From assembly GCA_022432975.1 (NCBI GenBank), contig CM039512.1, positions 129,511-193,510 on the forward strand: 64,000 nucleotides of DNA, given 5' to 3'. The first letter of the stretch is position 1. The number at the start of each line of letters is the position of its first letter. The stretch is from Begonia masoniana (lineage: Eukaryota > Streptophyta > Magnoliopsida > Cucurbitales > Begoniaceae). The notes under the pieces are model-generated. The model ran no database searches. It saw only the letters and a list, made by a program, of their open reading frames with translations, and was not told the DNA's origin. Both the position numbers and the translations under genes were made by a program. This document shows positions 1 to 10,800 of the stretch, piece after piece.

Positions 1-1
1 T

Positions 2-1600
2 CTCAAATGTGGAGCTTTAACCAATTTTCGTTGGTATAAAGATGTTTTCATTGCCAAAGTCTTCCAAAGACCTGATGCCAATGCTCCTTATTGGAAATCC
101 AAATTTATTGAGGGATTACCTCCTCAATTTGCAGAACGTGTCAAACAAGCTTTAAGTACTACCCAAAATGGTCACAATATTCCTTGGAATGATTTAACCT
201 ATGGCCATCTTGTTAGTATTTGTCTTCAAACAGGTATCAACTTATGTAATGACATGAAGTTGCAATATCAAATTAAGAAACAAAATGTCACCGGCAAACA
301 CGAGATAGGAGAATTCTGTCAACAATTTGCTTTTGATATGCCAATCCAATATCCTAAAAGAATAAGGGATAAAACCAAACATCATAAATCTCAAAATTAT
401 AAAACTTATCAAAAGGCTAAGAGAAAAGCCAAGGCTAAAGAATGGTAAAACATTCCTAAACCTTCTTTTACAAAGAGAAAGAAAAAATTTCAAAAAACTC
501 CTAAATCCAAAATTAAATGTTTCAAATGTGGACAACTAGGTCATTATGCAAATAAATGTTTCAAAGCTAAAAAATTGAATGAGTTAGTTCATGATGAACA
601 AACTAGAATTCAACTTTCAAAGATTTTCTTAGAATCCTCTGATTCAGAAGAAAGCCTTCCAAGCCATGATGATATGTCATCCTCGTCATCTTCTGAAGCT
701 AATTGCATCAACAAATGCTGCAATCAAATTTCCAAATATTCCAAATTCTGTATCGTCTACATAGATGATATACTTGTCTTTTCCAATTCTATTGACCAAC
801 ATTTTAGACATCTGAGAATTATTAAAGATGCTATGAAAACAAATGGTTTAGTTGTCTCGGCTCCTAAACTCAAACTTTTTCAAACTACTGTGAGATTCCT
901 TGGTCATAATGTGCATCAAGGTACAATAATTCCAATTCAACGAAGTATTGAATTTGCTTCTAAATTTCCTGATGAGATTACTGAAAAAAAACAATTGCAA
1001 AGATTTTTAGGCAGTCTCAATTATCTGGGTGATTTTTATCCTAATTTAGCCCAGGATACTGCAATTTTATATCAAAGATTAAGACAACATCCTTCTCCAT
1101 GGACACCTGTCCATACTGCAGCAGTTCAAAAGATAAAAGTAAAAGCTCAAACACTTCCGTGTTTAGCACTTTCCAATTCTGAGTGGGAAAAAATTGTTGA
1201 AACAGATGCCTCTGATACAGGTTATGGAGGTATTCTAAAACAATTAAATCCGAATATTTCCAAAGAAGAACTGGTAAGATTTACTTCAGGTGCTTGGAAA
1301 CCAGTTCAAATAAATTATTCTACTGTCAAAAAAGAAGTTTTATCAATTGTCAAATGTATTACAAAATTTCAAGATGATTTACTCAATAAACATTTTGTTT
1401 TACGGGTTGATTGTTCTTCTGCAAAACAAATTTTGACCAAAGATGTTAAACATTTAGTTTCCAAACAAATATTTGCCAGATGGCAATCTGAGTTATCTGC
1501 TTTTGATTTTACTATCGAATATATCAAAGGTATTGATAATTCTCTTCCTGATTTTCTAACCAGAGAATTCTTGCAGGATGTTCACCCTAGTGAGGGGTAG
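2..1600 (+). pseudogene. Caulimovirid capsid/zinc knuckle fused to RT-RNase H remnant
   Basis: One reading frame runs from the window edge to the TAG at 1598, broken only by a TAA at 446-448. The first part is the C-terminal capsid region ending in a basic stretch and a CCHC zinc knuckle (CFKCGQLGHYANKC, 518-559), the RNA-binding signature of caulimovirid capsids. It is followed by an acidic Ser-rich tail. The frame then enters RT at the YIDD catalytic motif (758-769). The aspartic protease and the first half of RT, including its first catalytic Asp region, are absent, so an in-frame deletion lies near 700-745. RNase H follows, with the TDASD motif at about 1202-1216, then the E and D carboxylates, and ends before 1600. 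It overlaps the next ORF by 23 bp. It cannot encode an active polymerase. Confidence 0.85.
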
Positions 1601-2891
1601 ACCTAGAGGGAGACCTCGAGGTCGAGGTATTGGTTCTACTAATACCCATCGTATTTCCAATATCAATTTTCAAAAAGAATTTCCCACCTTAGGGGAAACC
1701 TCATCCGCGCAACCGGATAAGGCTCATTCAAAGAAAACTGCAAAAGAGGTCCTGCTTGAGAGTGGACCCCCTCTTATCAAAAAATCAGTGGCTGAGTCTT
1801 TACTCACACTTTCAAATCGAGATATAGTTCTCAATCACAAAGATGCTTGGTTTTTCAAAGAGAGATATATGGGAAGCCAGCATTATCTAATTACCGAGGG
1901 AAAGCTCCGATTTTACTATGAAGCTATTCTGCTCGATACAAATTCTGTCCAAATTCAGCATAATTATGTTGAAGAAGGAAATATCAAAAGTACAATGACT
2001 CATTCTAAATGCTACATTATCAGAGTCATTCATCCGCAGGAATGGGGTTTGAATGTTTTCAACCCAAGAACTACATCTACCAAAAACAGTTCTCAAACAT
2101 ACAACTATTGGGACTATGTTCAGGCTTGGTCTCATATGTTTTACTACCAAAATCCCAAGAGAAATCATTCATGGTTTTTTACTATGAATCCAGAAATTCT
2201 CAAAACCGAAGATCAATTTCCAAACTGGTTCTTACACTGGTGGCAAAATCACTCTCCGGAGTTTGCTATTTTACCAAAAAAGATTCAAGATCAATTCCAA
2301 CCATGGTTTGATACCCATCCAGATTTCCAAGATAAAAGATTTATGTTCAAAGGCAAAGCTCTGCTATGGTTCTTTACCGAATTCCAAATCAATTGGATTT
2401 GGCAATGGAATCTCGAATTGGATACAGATCATCTGGATATCCCTGAGCTACAAAGGAACTTTTTTGTCAAATGGTGGTCCCGATATGATACGGATCAATG
2501 CTTTTCCAAAATTGTTGAAGCTATAAAATTCAACCAAGCAAAAGTTGCTACCAACATTTCCAACCAATCACACAAAGAATCTGTGCATACAGTGAAGCAA
2601 ATGCGCAAAAATATCAAATTACAGTTTCCAACTTTGTCTAAAGAAGAACGTCACATTAAGCTTTTGGAGTCTTTAAAAAGCCAAATGTTTGATGATTCTG
2701 ACGACGAAGACAGTTCTAACTCTGATTCTGATTTCTCTATGCATTCAGGATCACAACGCCTTCAGGTGTTACCAGGCGAATCTCAAAATCCCGAGGATAT
2801 TATTCCAACCGAAGAGGATCTTTTTAATTCTCTTATCGATTGTTCCCAATATCGATATTCTCTTACTAAAGGCAAGAAAAAGGTTATATAA
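1578..2891 (+). CDS. Trp-rich ORF downstream of caulimovirid RNase H, function unknown
   Basis: An open frame of 437 codons overlaps the end of the RT/RNase H frame by 23 bp, as expected for compact viral ORFs. The N-terminus has an Arg-Gly-Pro repeat (residues 6-17), possibly nucleic-acid binding. The middle (about 90-305) is strongly aromatic with many W residues, including a WFFTEFQINWIWQW stretch near 264-277 and a KWW at 298-300. The C-terminus has a helical basic segment (about 335-370) and then an acidic Ser/Asp run (372-388). It occupies the place where some caulimovirids keep a transactivator/viroplasmin or an unassigned ORF2, but I recognise no diagnostic motif. The ATG at 1578 is the first available; upstream of it the frame is occupied by RNase H coding. 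The frame is intact despite the decay next to it. Confidence 0.6.
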   Translation: MFTLVRGRPRGRPRGRGIGSTNTHRISNINFQKEFPTLGETSSAQPDKAHSKKTAKEVLLESGPPLIKKSVAESLLTLSNRDIVLNHKDAWFFKERYMGSQHYLITEGKLRFYYEAILLDTNSVQIQHNYVEEGNIKSTMTHSKCYIIRVIHPQEWGLNVFNPRTTSTKNSSQTYNYWDYVQAWSHMFYYQNPKRNHSWFFTMNPEILKTEDQFPNWFLHWWQNHSPEFAILPKKIQDQFQPWFDTHPDFQDKRFMFKGKALLWFFTEFQINWIWQWNLELDTDHLDIPELQRNFFVKWWSRYDTDQCFSKIVEAIKFNQAKVATNISNQSHKESVHTVKQMRKNIKLQFPTLSKEERHIKLLESLKSQMFDDSDDEDSSNSDSDFSMHSGSQRLQVLPGESQNPEDIIPTEEDLFNSLIDCSQYRYSLTKGKKKVI

Positions 2892-3152
2892 ATGGCACAT
2901 TGGGATGCTGACAATGCCATTATAGAAAATATGCAAATAGAAGCAGCTCAACATCAACAAGCTGTTCCAGCAGTTCTTGACCCTTGGGATGCTGCTGTTC
3001 TCCAACAAGATAGAGCCGCTATGATGGCTCCGCAAATACCATGGGGAAGACCTTTCCCTATTTCCAAATATCATGACAGGAGGTATGTTTATGTTCCTCC
3101 TCTCCAACAAATAGTCAATTGGCGTCCTTGGCCTGGTGCCCCTCTTCGATAA
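2892..3152 (+). CDS. Small ORF after the Trp-rich ORF, unknown, probably cut at the inversion junction
   Basis: The ATG follows the upstream stop directly (TAA then ATG), a typical stop/restart spacing of compact viral genomes. The 86 codons encode an Ala/Gln-rich start followed by a Pro/Arg/Tyr-rich segment. The last 64 bp are also read by the converging - strand ORF, so the true C-terminus is probably lost at the junction of the two viral segments. I do not recognise the family. It could be the start of a longer viral protein. Confidence 0.4.
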   Translation: MAHWDADNAIIENMQIEAAQHQQAVPAVLDPWDAAVLQQDRAAMMAPQIPWGRPFPISKYHDRRYVYVPPLQQIVNWRPWPGAPLR

Positions 3153-4039
3153 TAGACACGACGGAAAGTATCTCCACCTAAATTGTCTTTGTATTTGATA
3201 CGATTTAGTGATAAATGTTGGACATTAGATGAAGAATTTTCAATCAAAGGGTCTTCATATTTTGGAAAAGTAATTTGCATTTGGTGAATTTCTTCCAGAT
3301 CAGAATCAGTACTAGTAGTACTGGAATTTGAATTAAACTCATCATATTTTGTAATTGGAGATAAGTTAACAGATTTTAATCTTTTAACTAATTCGTCCAT
3401 AAACTCATTATCCTTATTTGGATTTTTGAAATTGAAATTTGACAAGAATATAGGAGGCTTTAGATCAGGTTGACTAATGGCTAAAGCTTTGGAAGTGGAT
3501 GCTTCTTTATACTCCTGGGTGGGAAGTTCTTTTGGAATTTCTTTTTGTAGTTTATCCAATTGTTTCTCAATTCTTTGAAGTTGATTGCCAACTGTATTGA
3601 GATTTATATTTGTATAATTCAGCTGTTTATGTATGGTGGCTTTGATAATGACTTCTTTGTCTTTGGAAGAAGTATCTACTAGAGGAATAGCTTCAATAGT
3701 AGAACTTTTATCTTGGCTGATTAACTGAATAGGTTCGAAAGGGGGATGAACTGACTTAACATCTCCTGTTTTAGTATGCCAATTGATTAGAAAGCTGTCA
3801 TATTGATCTAAGACATCAATAGACGAAGTGTAATTTGGAATATAGTACTCCCAGTACCATTTTGGAAAGAACATGAAGGTTTGTTCTTTTTGAAGATAAG
3901 AGTAAAATTGCTCTTTGATGATTTGAAAAGGATTCCCAGCATGCTGGTGATGAATCCATTTGCGAAATAAAGCATTGGAAGGCTTTTGGTACTCTTCATT
4001 AACAATATCCCTAATTAAAGATCCTGGAGAGAAATCCAT
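3089..4039 (-). pseudogene. N-terminal part of caulimovirid capsid/polyprotein ORF, truncated
   Basis: The ATG at 4039 overlaps the movement-protein stop (TAATG), a classic re-initiation junction. Residues about 20-90 form an aromatic, Trp-rich block. Residues about 138-170 contain a heptad-like segment (QLQRIEKQLDKLQKEI) that looks like a coiled coil, as found in virion-associated or capsid N-terminal regions of this family. Residues about 228-256 are Ser/Thr/Asp/Glu-rich. There is no zinc knuckle, protease or RT, so the ORF ends before the conserved capsid core. Its last codons run into the opposite-strand segment, consistent with truncation at the inversion breakpoint near 3150. By gene order it should continue into the kind of sequence seen at 2-1600 on the other strand. 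Assignment rests on context more than on motifs. Confidence 0.6.
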
Positions 4040-5097
4040 TAGAGATTAAATTGCATTTCCGATGCAGTTGGAGAATCATCCTTTTTGTTGTCCGCTTGAC
4101 CAAATGTAGGATGTTTGTAAACTCCATGAGGAATTTGTTCTTTGGAAACCTGAATCTCTTCAATGTTGAGAGATTGAGGTAATTGGGAAGAACCAGAAAC
4201 TGAATGTCTGGAACTAGAATTCTCGATGGGTTTGAAAGGAGAGAAACTAGATCTATTTGACATACTCCTAGATAAAGAAATTCTTTTGGAAATTTCTGGA
4301 GTAAATTGGATTTGAATTTCTCCATCCTCTGTTTGAATGATTTGATCAATTTGAGAATTAATACTGGATCTTTGAAGTATGGCCTGAGGAATTGTCCATG
4401 TAGTTGGAAAGGTAACTTCTTCCCAGTCTATGAGACGAGGAATAGCTATATTGGTAGATAATAGATTACTTTCTATTACCATAGTTTTGCCAGGAATTTC
4501 TCTAATGATGGCATTGGGACACAATGTATTCATTAATTTGTAATTTATGCGGTATATAACCGCAATGGTTTCTGATCCGGGAAGGAAATCATAACCATGA
4601 GTTTGAATGTTCAAGGTGATTGCCTCAAACAGATTGGGATCTGTCAAAGACAGATTGAGATTTGGATATACATTAAAGTATATTGGGCCATGACATAAAC
4701 TGGTTTGAATAACTCCCATCAGAGAGTTTTTCCAGTTTTGATTTCGAGCGTCACGTAGATTAGCTAGAATACTTGCATTTAAACCTGGAAGGGTTAAGGG
4801 TTTAAAAGCAATTTGAATTAATCCTATGTGGATATATTTAAATTTTTTGAAATATTTTTGGATATCTTTTAAACTTAAAAGTTTAAGAGTTTTATCATTG
4901 GAATCTAAACACATAGTTTGTTCAGAGATTTTGATAGCATTTTTGAAAAGGAATTCAAAGGTTCCTAATTTGTAAATTTCTTTGGTTTCTATTACTGGAA
5001 TAGACCATTGATTTAGTAAAGAGTTTTGAGAGACTTCTACTGTTTGTTCATTCTTAGTAGCATTTGAAGAGGTATTTGAAATATCAGAAAAATTCAT
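4039..5097 (-). CDS. Caulimovirid movement protein (30K superfamily)
   Basis: A 352-codon open frame starts at the ATG at 5097. The core at about residues 40-195 has the pattern of caulimovirid cell-to-cell movement proteins: an F-x-F-L-F-K entry strand, a basic helix, a long beta-rich stretch and a conserved Asp in LRDAR (114-118). In viruses these proteins act at plasmodesmata and help move the genome between cells. The C-terminal third (about 230-352) is Ser/Glu/Gln-rich and variable, as usual. It lies about 560 bp downstream of the primer-binding site, the normal first-ORF position. It ends in a one-base stop/start overlap with the capsid-type ORF. A separate movement-protein ORF, instead of fusion to the polyprotein, is notable. 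The frame is intact, but the locus as a whole is defective. Confidence 0.8.
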   Translation of the reverse strand: MNFSDISNTSSNATKNEQTVEVSQNSLLNQWSIPVIETKEIYKLGTFEFLFKNAIKISEQTMCLDSNDKTLKLLSLKDIQKYFKKFKYIHIGLIQIAFKPLTLPGLNASILANLRDARNQNWKNSLMGVIQTSLCHGPIYFNVYPNLNLSLTDPNLFEAITLNIQTHGYDFLPGSETIAVIYRINYKLMNTLCPNAIIREIPGKTMVIESNLLSTNIAIPRLIDWEEVTFPTTWTIPQAILQRSSINSQIDQIIQTEDGEIQIQFTPEISKRISLSRSMSNRSSFSPFKPIENSSSRHSVSGSSQLPQSLNIEEIQVSKEQIPHGVYKHPTFGQADNKKDDSPTASEMQFNL

Positions 5098-5720
5098 TTT
5101 TAGAAATAAGTTAATTCATTTAAGAAAAAAGCAAATCTTTTCTAAGATCAATCTTAGAAGTGTAATTTGAAATGATATAATAGACCTTATTGATGATCAC
5201 TTTTTCTCGTATTGATTTATTGAAATATCTTATTGAATTATCAATAACTCCTTATTGTTCCATTAACTTCTCCTTATGTAAGCTGTGAATTACCCATATC
5301 AAAACAATCAATTTCTTTCCATAATACTTTAGAATCAATCCTCAAATATCTCGTAAATGGGTGCAAAAGCCTAAACGCCAAACCACGGCTAAAGCGGCAA
5401 CAACCCCGACGAGAATCCAGAAGATAAAGTCTAAAGTATCATAAAAATTTAGTTTTGATATTGCACACAGACTGCCATAAGAATAGATAAATAAAACGTA
5501 TTGGAGATATTAACTCATCATATTGATAAATCAACTCATCTTATTGAGAAAAATAAATCATCTTATTGGTTATTATTCATATCAAATTAAACTGACAAGA
5601 TTATCCCTAGAACTGATTACTTAATTCCTAAATGAACTAACAAAGTTCTAGCCTAATGGCTCTGATACCATATTGCTGGAGGAGAGGAGAAGAGATAAGT
5701 AAACTTGGTGGCCCATGCAG

Positions 5721-5723
<3 letters not shown>
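5098..5723 (-). promoter_or_regulatory. Caulimovirid leader/intergenic region
   Basis: This non-coding stretch lies between the movement-protein start and the TA repeat. It contains the initiator-Met primer-binding site near its 5' end, which marks position 1 of a caulimovirid genome map. On the - strand the bases before the site include TATATAGACC, which could be the remains of the pregenomic TATA box merging into the TA repeat. No long ORF is present. A structured leader with short ORFs is expected in this family, but I have not folded it. Confidence 0.6.
5659..5670 (-). other. Primer-binding site for initiator Met tRNA (caulimovirid)
   Basis: The - strand reads TGGTATCAGAGC, complementary to the 3' end of plant initiator tRNA-Met; the match extends two more bases to 5657. 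In caulimovirids this primes minus-strand DNA. It is oriented with the movement protein downstream of it. Confidence 0.85.

Positions 5724-5765
<42 letters not shown>
5724..5765. repeat. (TA)n microsatellite at the virus/LTR junction
   Basis: About 40 bp of pure TA repeat. The right LTR of element A has a TA tract at the equivalent place (about 12573-12586 and 12645-12660). Sequence to the right is LTR; sequence to the left is viral leader. Confidence 0.9.
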
Positions 5766-5767
<2 letters not shown>

Positions 5768-5799
5768 TTTTTTTTATTGCAAAGGACACTAACCAAAGG

Positions 5800-5921
5800 C
5801 AGGCGAACAATCGCCTGCCTTCAGGTGAACAATCGCCTGCATTGCAGGCGAACAGTCGCCTGCATTGCAGGCGAACAGTCGCCTGCTTTGCAGGCGAACA
5901 ATAGCTTGCTTGCAGACGATC
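5800..5921. repeat. Tandem palindromic repeat in the LTR of A
   Basis: About five units of 20-25 bp based on the palindrome GCAGGCGAACAGTCGCCTGC (arms of 8, loop of 4) with small variants. The matching place in the other LTR holds one unit plus a large inverted repeat. Confidence 0.85.
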
Positions 5922-7858
5922 ACGCGGCCCACAAGCAGGAAGAGGGGCGGGGCGATCGATCGTCAGTGCTCTGGAATTTTAATTTCCAGAGCCTGCTTCA
6001 CTTCTTCATCCTTCATCCCCTTTTTACCCTACCATACTCAACCCAAATCCTACATTAAACTCACTCATCTATACACATCTCCCGCCATTTATTCTTCACT
6101 CAAAACACGACTAAAACTTATTTCACACTCTTCTAATTATCACAAAACCAACTGCGTGGATCGCTCTAAAGTCGAGCGTATCCATACGGTTTAAATCACC
6201 TAATAATCATCAAACAAACCCAACCAAAACTTCAAATAAACATCGAGCATAAATGCGGAATTTACTAACCATCACCCAAACAAATACATGTCTAGTCATC
6301 CAAAATAACTTAACTCCAAGCCTAAATCATCTATACATCACGCCAAAATAAAACTTCGTGTACATCCTAAAATCTATTCAACTGTGCATCGTAAATCTAG
6401 TTCATGCCTATTTACCACAAAATAGCTCGGAGCACACCCACAGGTTTTCAAGCCTAGCCAAAACACGCCCCATTGCCACGAGCTCCACCCATCGACCTCC
6501 TATGTTTGATCATCGGGAGGAATTTCCTCACCTTCGTTCTCGTCACCTACATCATACGATAAATACGTTAAGCCTAATGCTTAGTAAAGAGCGTACTAAA
6601 CATGACATTACATATATGCATGACATTTGTAAAACAACTTTGTTTCGTTTCGTTAGACTTCTTTCTTGCCCCGTGAGAACCACAACTTGCCCCGTGAGAA
6701 ACACATAACTTGCCCCGTGAGAAACACATATCATTCAGAATTTGTGGTCGTTCTTTAATCCGATGTTTCATAAAACATGCTCGTAAAAAGTTCGTATGCA
6801 CTTTAATAAAACATGATGCATGAGGAGTAATACACGTAAAACACCTATCAACTGACCACTAACTAATAGCTAAGGCACTACCTTGAGCTACCCGCCTTAC
6901 TACCAACCCCTATAACTACCTAACTTCATCATAACCAACACTTTCAACATCGTTACGACGTAGGGCCTTAGAGGCCAGAAAACTTAACACTCACTTACCT
7001 GGTGTCCTAGCTATGCCGAGCACTGTCCTTGAAGAGCTTGGATTACCTAAGACATTTCATAACACGTCGTTAGTATCAACTCAAAATCGTAATTTTAAAG
7101 CTAAACGAAATCCCGAGCTGAGGTAATTTTCCCAAAAACTCTTATTCACTTCATTCAGGCATTTTGTCGAGCACATTTTGCTCACTAATTCAAAAACTCC
7201 ATTCATGGCTTCCAACAACCCATATCTTAACCTTAAACATCAACCCACACCATTCATTCACACAAACTAACACAATAATCATAAATACAACACTATTGGG
7301 CATTAATATTGTCAAACTATCGATTTCCACCAAAACCCCCAATTTCTCAACCCTTACTCGAATTAACCCTAAACGAATAGTTCCCTAAAACAACAACTAA
7401 ACTAGCCCAAGGTATAAAACTTACCTAGAGGGTTGATTCGGGAAAAAACTTGAAGGAAAAACACGTCGGAAAAGACAAATCGTTTATCGGCCGTGAAGAA
7501 CAGAGAAAAAAGGAGCCAAAATCGCCAAGGATGAGAGCTTCACGTGGCTGGAGAGAAAATGAGAGAAAAAGGAGGGAAAAGGGAAATGATTTTTAATAGA
7601 ATTTTACTTAGAAAATTATTTAAATGCCCTTAGTTAAATCCTCTGCTTATTTCGTTAATTAGTTTATCGTTTCGGTTTCTCCAAGTTTCTTTATTTCTCC
7701 AAATATTCCAACTTATTCTTAGGGTTCTAACAAAACTTCCTGTTCGCCATTTGGACTTAATTTATTACTTCTACGAATTAAAACTCTATAACACTTAAAG
7801 TAATAACACCCGAAAACCTAAGACTCAAAATCTATAGCCAAAATTTCTGGGCGTTACA

Positions 7859-7873
7859 TCCTACCCTCCTTAT
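7859..7873 (-). other. Polypurine tract of element A
   Basis: The - strand reads AATAAGGAGGGTAGGA (the last base precedes the LTR start), the plus-strand primer site. An 18-bp AATTTTG/CAAAATT palindrome lies just inside it at 7878-7895. Confidence 0.8.
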
Positions 7874-10800
7874 TTAGAATTTTGTCCTCAAAATTATGTA
7901 CCTAAATAACTCTGGATATCTGTCCATCATGTCTTGTTGTCGCTCCCACGTTGCTTCCTCTACGTTTTGGTTTCTCCATAGTACCTTAACAAGAGGGATT
8001 GACTTATTACGCAGGACTTTAACTGAAGACTCCAAAATCTGTATCGGTCTCTCTTCATAAGTCAAGGTTGGCCGTATCTCAAGATCAACTGGTTCTACCA
8101 CGTGCGTAGAATCCCGTATACACTTCCTCAACATCGACACGTGGAAGACGTTATGCACACCCTCCATAGACAATGGTAACTGAAGCTTATACGCTGTAGC
8201 TCCGATTCTCTCTGTAATTAGGAACGGTCTAACAAATCGTGGGTTTAACTTCCCCCTCTTTCCAAAACGAACCACGCCTTTGAATGGTGAAATCTTTAGA
8301 AACACTTCGTCACCCACTACAAATTCCAATACTCGCCTCCTTCGATCTGCATAGCTCTTTTGGCGACTCTGTGCAGTTTGCATCCTTTGCCTGATTAGGT
8401 CAACCTTCTCAGATAGTTGTTGTAAAATTTCTGGTCCAATCAACTTAGCTTCTCCCACATCATCCCAATAAAGTGGCGACCTGCACTTTCTGCCATACAA
8501 CGCTTCATACGGAGCCATTTTAATCGTAGAATGGTAACTGTTATTATACGCAAATTCAACCAATGGTAAATATCGACTCCACGATGCTTGGAACTCTAGC
8601 ACGCACGTTCTCAACATGTCCTCAAGTATCTGAATTGTCCTCTCAGATTGTCCATCGGTCTGTGGGTGGAAAGCCGTGCTAAAAGATAATTTAGTACCCA
8701 TAGCGCTTTGCAAACTTTTCCAAAACCTCGAGGTAAACCTGGGATCCCGATCCGAAACAATCGACACAGGGACCCCGTGCAATCTAATAATCTCTTGGAC
8801 ATAAAGTTCTGCAAACTGATTCATCGTGTAAGTCATCTTTACAGGCAAGAAATGAGCCGCTTTCGTTAATCTATCAACTACGACCCATATACTGTCGTGT
8901 CCTTTTACTGTCCTTGGCAATCCAACTACGAAGTCCATCGTAATATGATCCCACTTCCATAGGGGAATCAGTAGGGGTTGTAACATCCCACCTGGTCTTT
9001 GGTGTTTTGCTTTTACCTGTTGACAAACTAGGCAAGACCGTACATAATTGGCCACATCTCGCTTAATATTCGGCCACCAGTAGAGCACTTTCAGATCTTG
9101 GTACATCTTGGTGTTACCCGGATGCACTGAGAACGACGATGAATGCGCCTCTGCCATGACTAACTTTCTCAATTTCTCATTCTTCGAAACGTACCAACGG
9201 TCCCGAAACTTCAAAATACCATCCTCTGAGCAACTGAATTTGGAAGACGTATCGATTAACTTGACCATGATTGCTTCCTTTTCTTCCGATTCCATCTGTT
9301 GAGCCTCCTTAATTTTATCCAACAGAGTAGGCCGTATTGTCAAATCTGTAAGTAGGGCCGAAAGCTCAGAAACTATCTCTAGGTCGAACCTTTGGAATTC
9401 CTTCCTCAAAGAAGTTGACATACAGCAAATAACTGGTTCCTCCGCCCTAGGCATCCTACTCAATACATCAGCCACTGTATTTGCCTTTCCAGGATGATAC
9501 TTGATTTCGAAGTCGTAGTCTTTCACGAACTCTAACCATCTCCTCTGCCTCATGTTCAAATCTTTCTGTGTAAACAGGTATTTTAAACTTTTATGGTCCG
9601 AAAACACTTCACACTTTTGTCCGTAGAGGTAGTGTCTCCATATCTTTAACGCGAAAACCACCGCTGCCAGTTCCAAGTCATGCGTCGGGTAATTTTCCTC
9701 ATAACTCTTCAATTGCCTAGAAGCATAGGCAATGACCCTTCCGTCTTGCATCAATACGTATCCCAACCCAACTTTGGACGCATCGCAATAAATACAGTAT
9801 ACTCCATTCTCCACTGGTAGAGTTAGTAAAGGCGCTGTGGTCAACTTTTGCTTCAAGGTCTGAAAGCTTTCTTCACATGCCTTAGTCCACTCGTACTTAA
9901 CTTCTTTCTTCGTTAAGTTCGTGAAAAGTTTGGCTATTACTGAAAACCCTTGGATAAACTTCCGATAATACCCTGCTAAGCCTACGAAACTCCGTACATC
10001 ACCTGCATTTTTCAGTCGAGGCCACTCCCTTACCACTTGAATCTTGGCCGGATCCACTGAAACGCCTTCTTTTGAAATCACGTGGCCTAAGAAATTCACC
10101 TGACTCAACCAGAACTCGCACTTAGAAAGCTTAGCATACAACTGGTGTCGCTTCAAAGTAGTCATAACGGCCCTTAAGTGCTCTGCATGTTCTTCGTCGT
10201 TTCGGGAATAAATCAAAATGTCATCTATGAACACTATAACAAACTTATCCAAGAACTCCCGAAACACTCTGTTCATGAGATCCATAAACGCTGCTGGAGC
10301 ATTGGTCAAACCGAAGGACATAACCATAAACTCATAGTGCCCGCAACGTGTTCTGAAGGCAGTCTTTGGTACATCCTCGGCTCTAATTTTCAACTGATAG
10401 TACCCAGAACGTAAATCGATCTTAGAAAACACAACAGCCCCTTGTAACTGGTCAAATATATCATCTATCCTCGGTAACGGGTATTTATTCTTTATAGTCA
10501 GCTTATTCAACTCACGATAATCCACGCACATTCTTAAGGAGCCATCCTTCTTCTTTACAAATAAAACCGGAGCGCCCCAAGGAGAAACGCTCGGCCGCAC
10601 AAAACCCTTGTCTGTTAGCTCTTTCAGTTGGACTTGCAACTCTCTCAGTTCAACCGGTGCCATTCTATAAGGATTCTTGGACACTGGCGCCGAACCAGGA
10701 ATAATCTCAATTGTGAACTCCATTTCCCGATCTGGAGGCAAGCCGGGCAACTCGTCCAGGAACACTTCGGTAAAGTCCTTAACCACTGGAATGTCACATA

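Larger units (their letters stand above)
1..5723. other. Endogenous caulimovirid (plant pararetrovirus) locus, inverted and deleted
   Basis: Two viral segments converge. Positions 1 to about 3150 read on + (capsid C-terminus, zinc knuckle, RT/RNase H, two further ORFs). About 3150 to 5723 read on - (initiator-Met primer-binding site, leader, movement protein, N-terminal part of the next ORF). A 30K-type movement protein together with RT/RNase H and no integrase is diagnostic of Caulimoviridae. The tail-to-tail arrangement, an internal RT deletion and an in-frame stop show that this is a genomic relic, not a replicating virus. The right edge runs into a TA repeat belonging to an LTR. The left edge lies outside the window. 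The genus is not assignable from sequence alone. Confidence 0.88.
5724..7858 (-). repeat. 3' LTR of element A (left copy, outer end missing)
   Basis: Collinear with 12587-14663. It ends GTTACA at 7858 (LTR start TGTAAC on -). It differs from the right copy in the palindrome array (about five units against one), in lacking the 50-bp duplication found at 13636-13735, and in scattered substitutions. Open frames inside it are not shared consistently between copies and are not called as genes. Confidence 0.88.

Noticed and set aside
5800..5921. Palindromic repeats as a CRISPR array
   Set aside because: No unique spacers between units, plant nuclear context, and the same place in the other LTR has a different arrangement.
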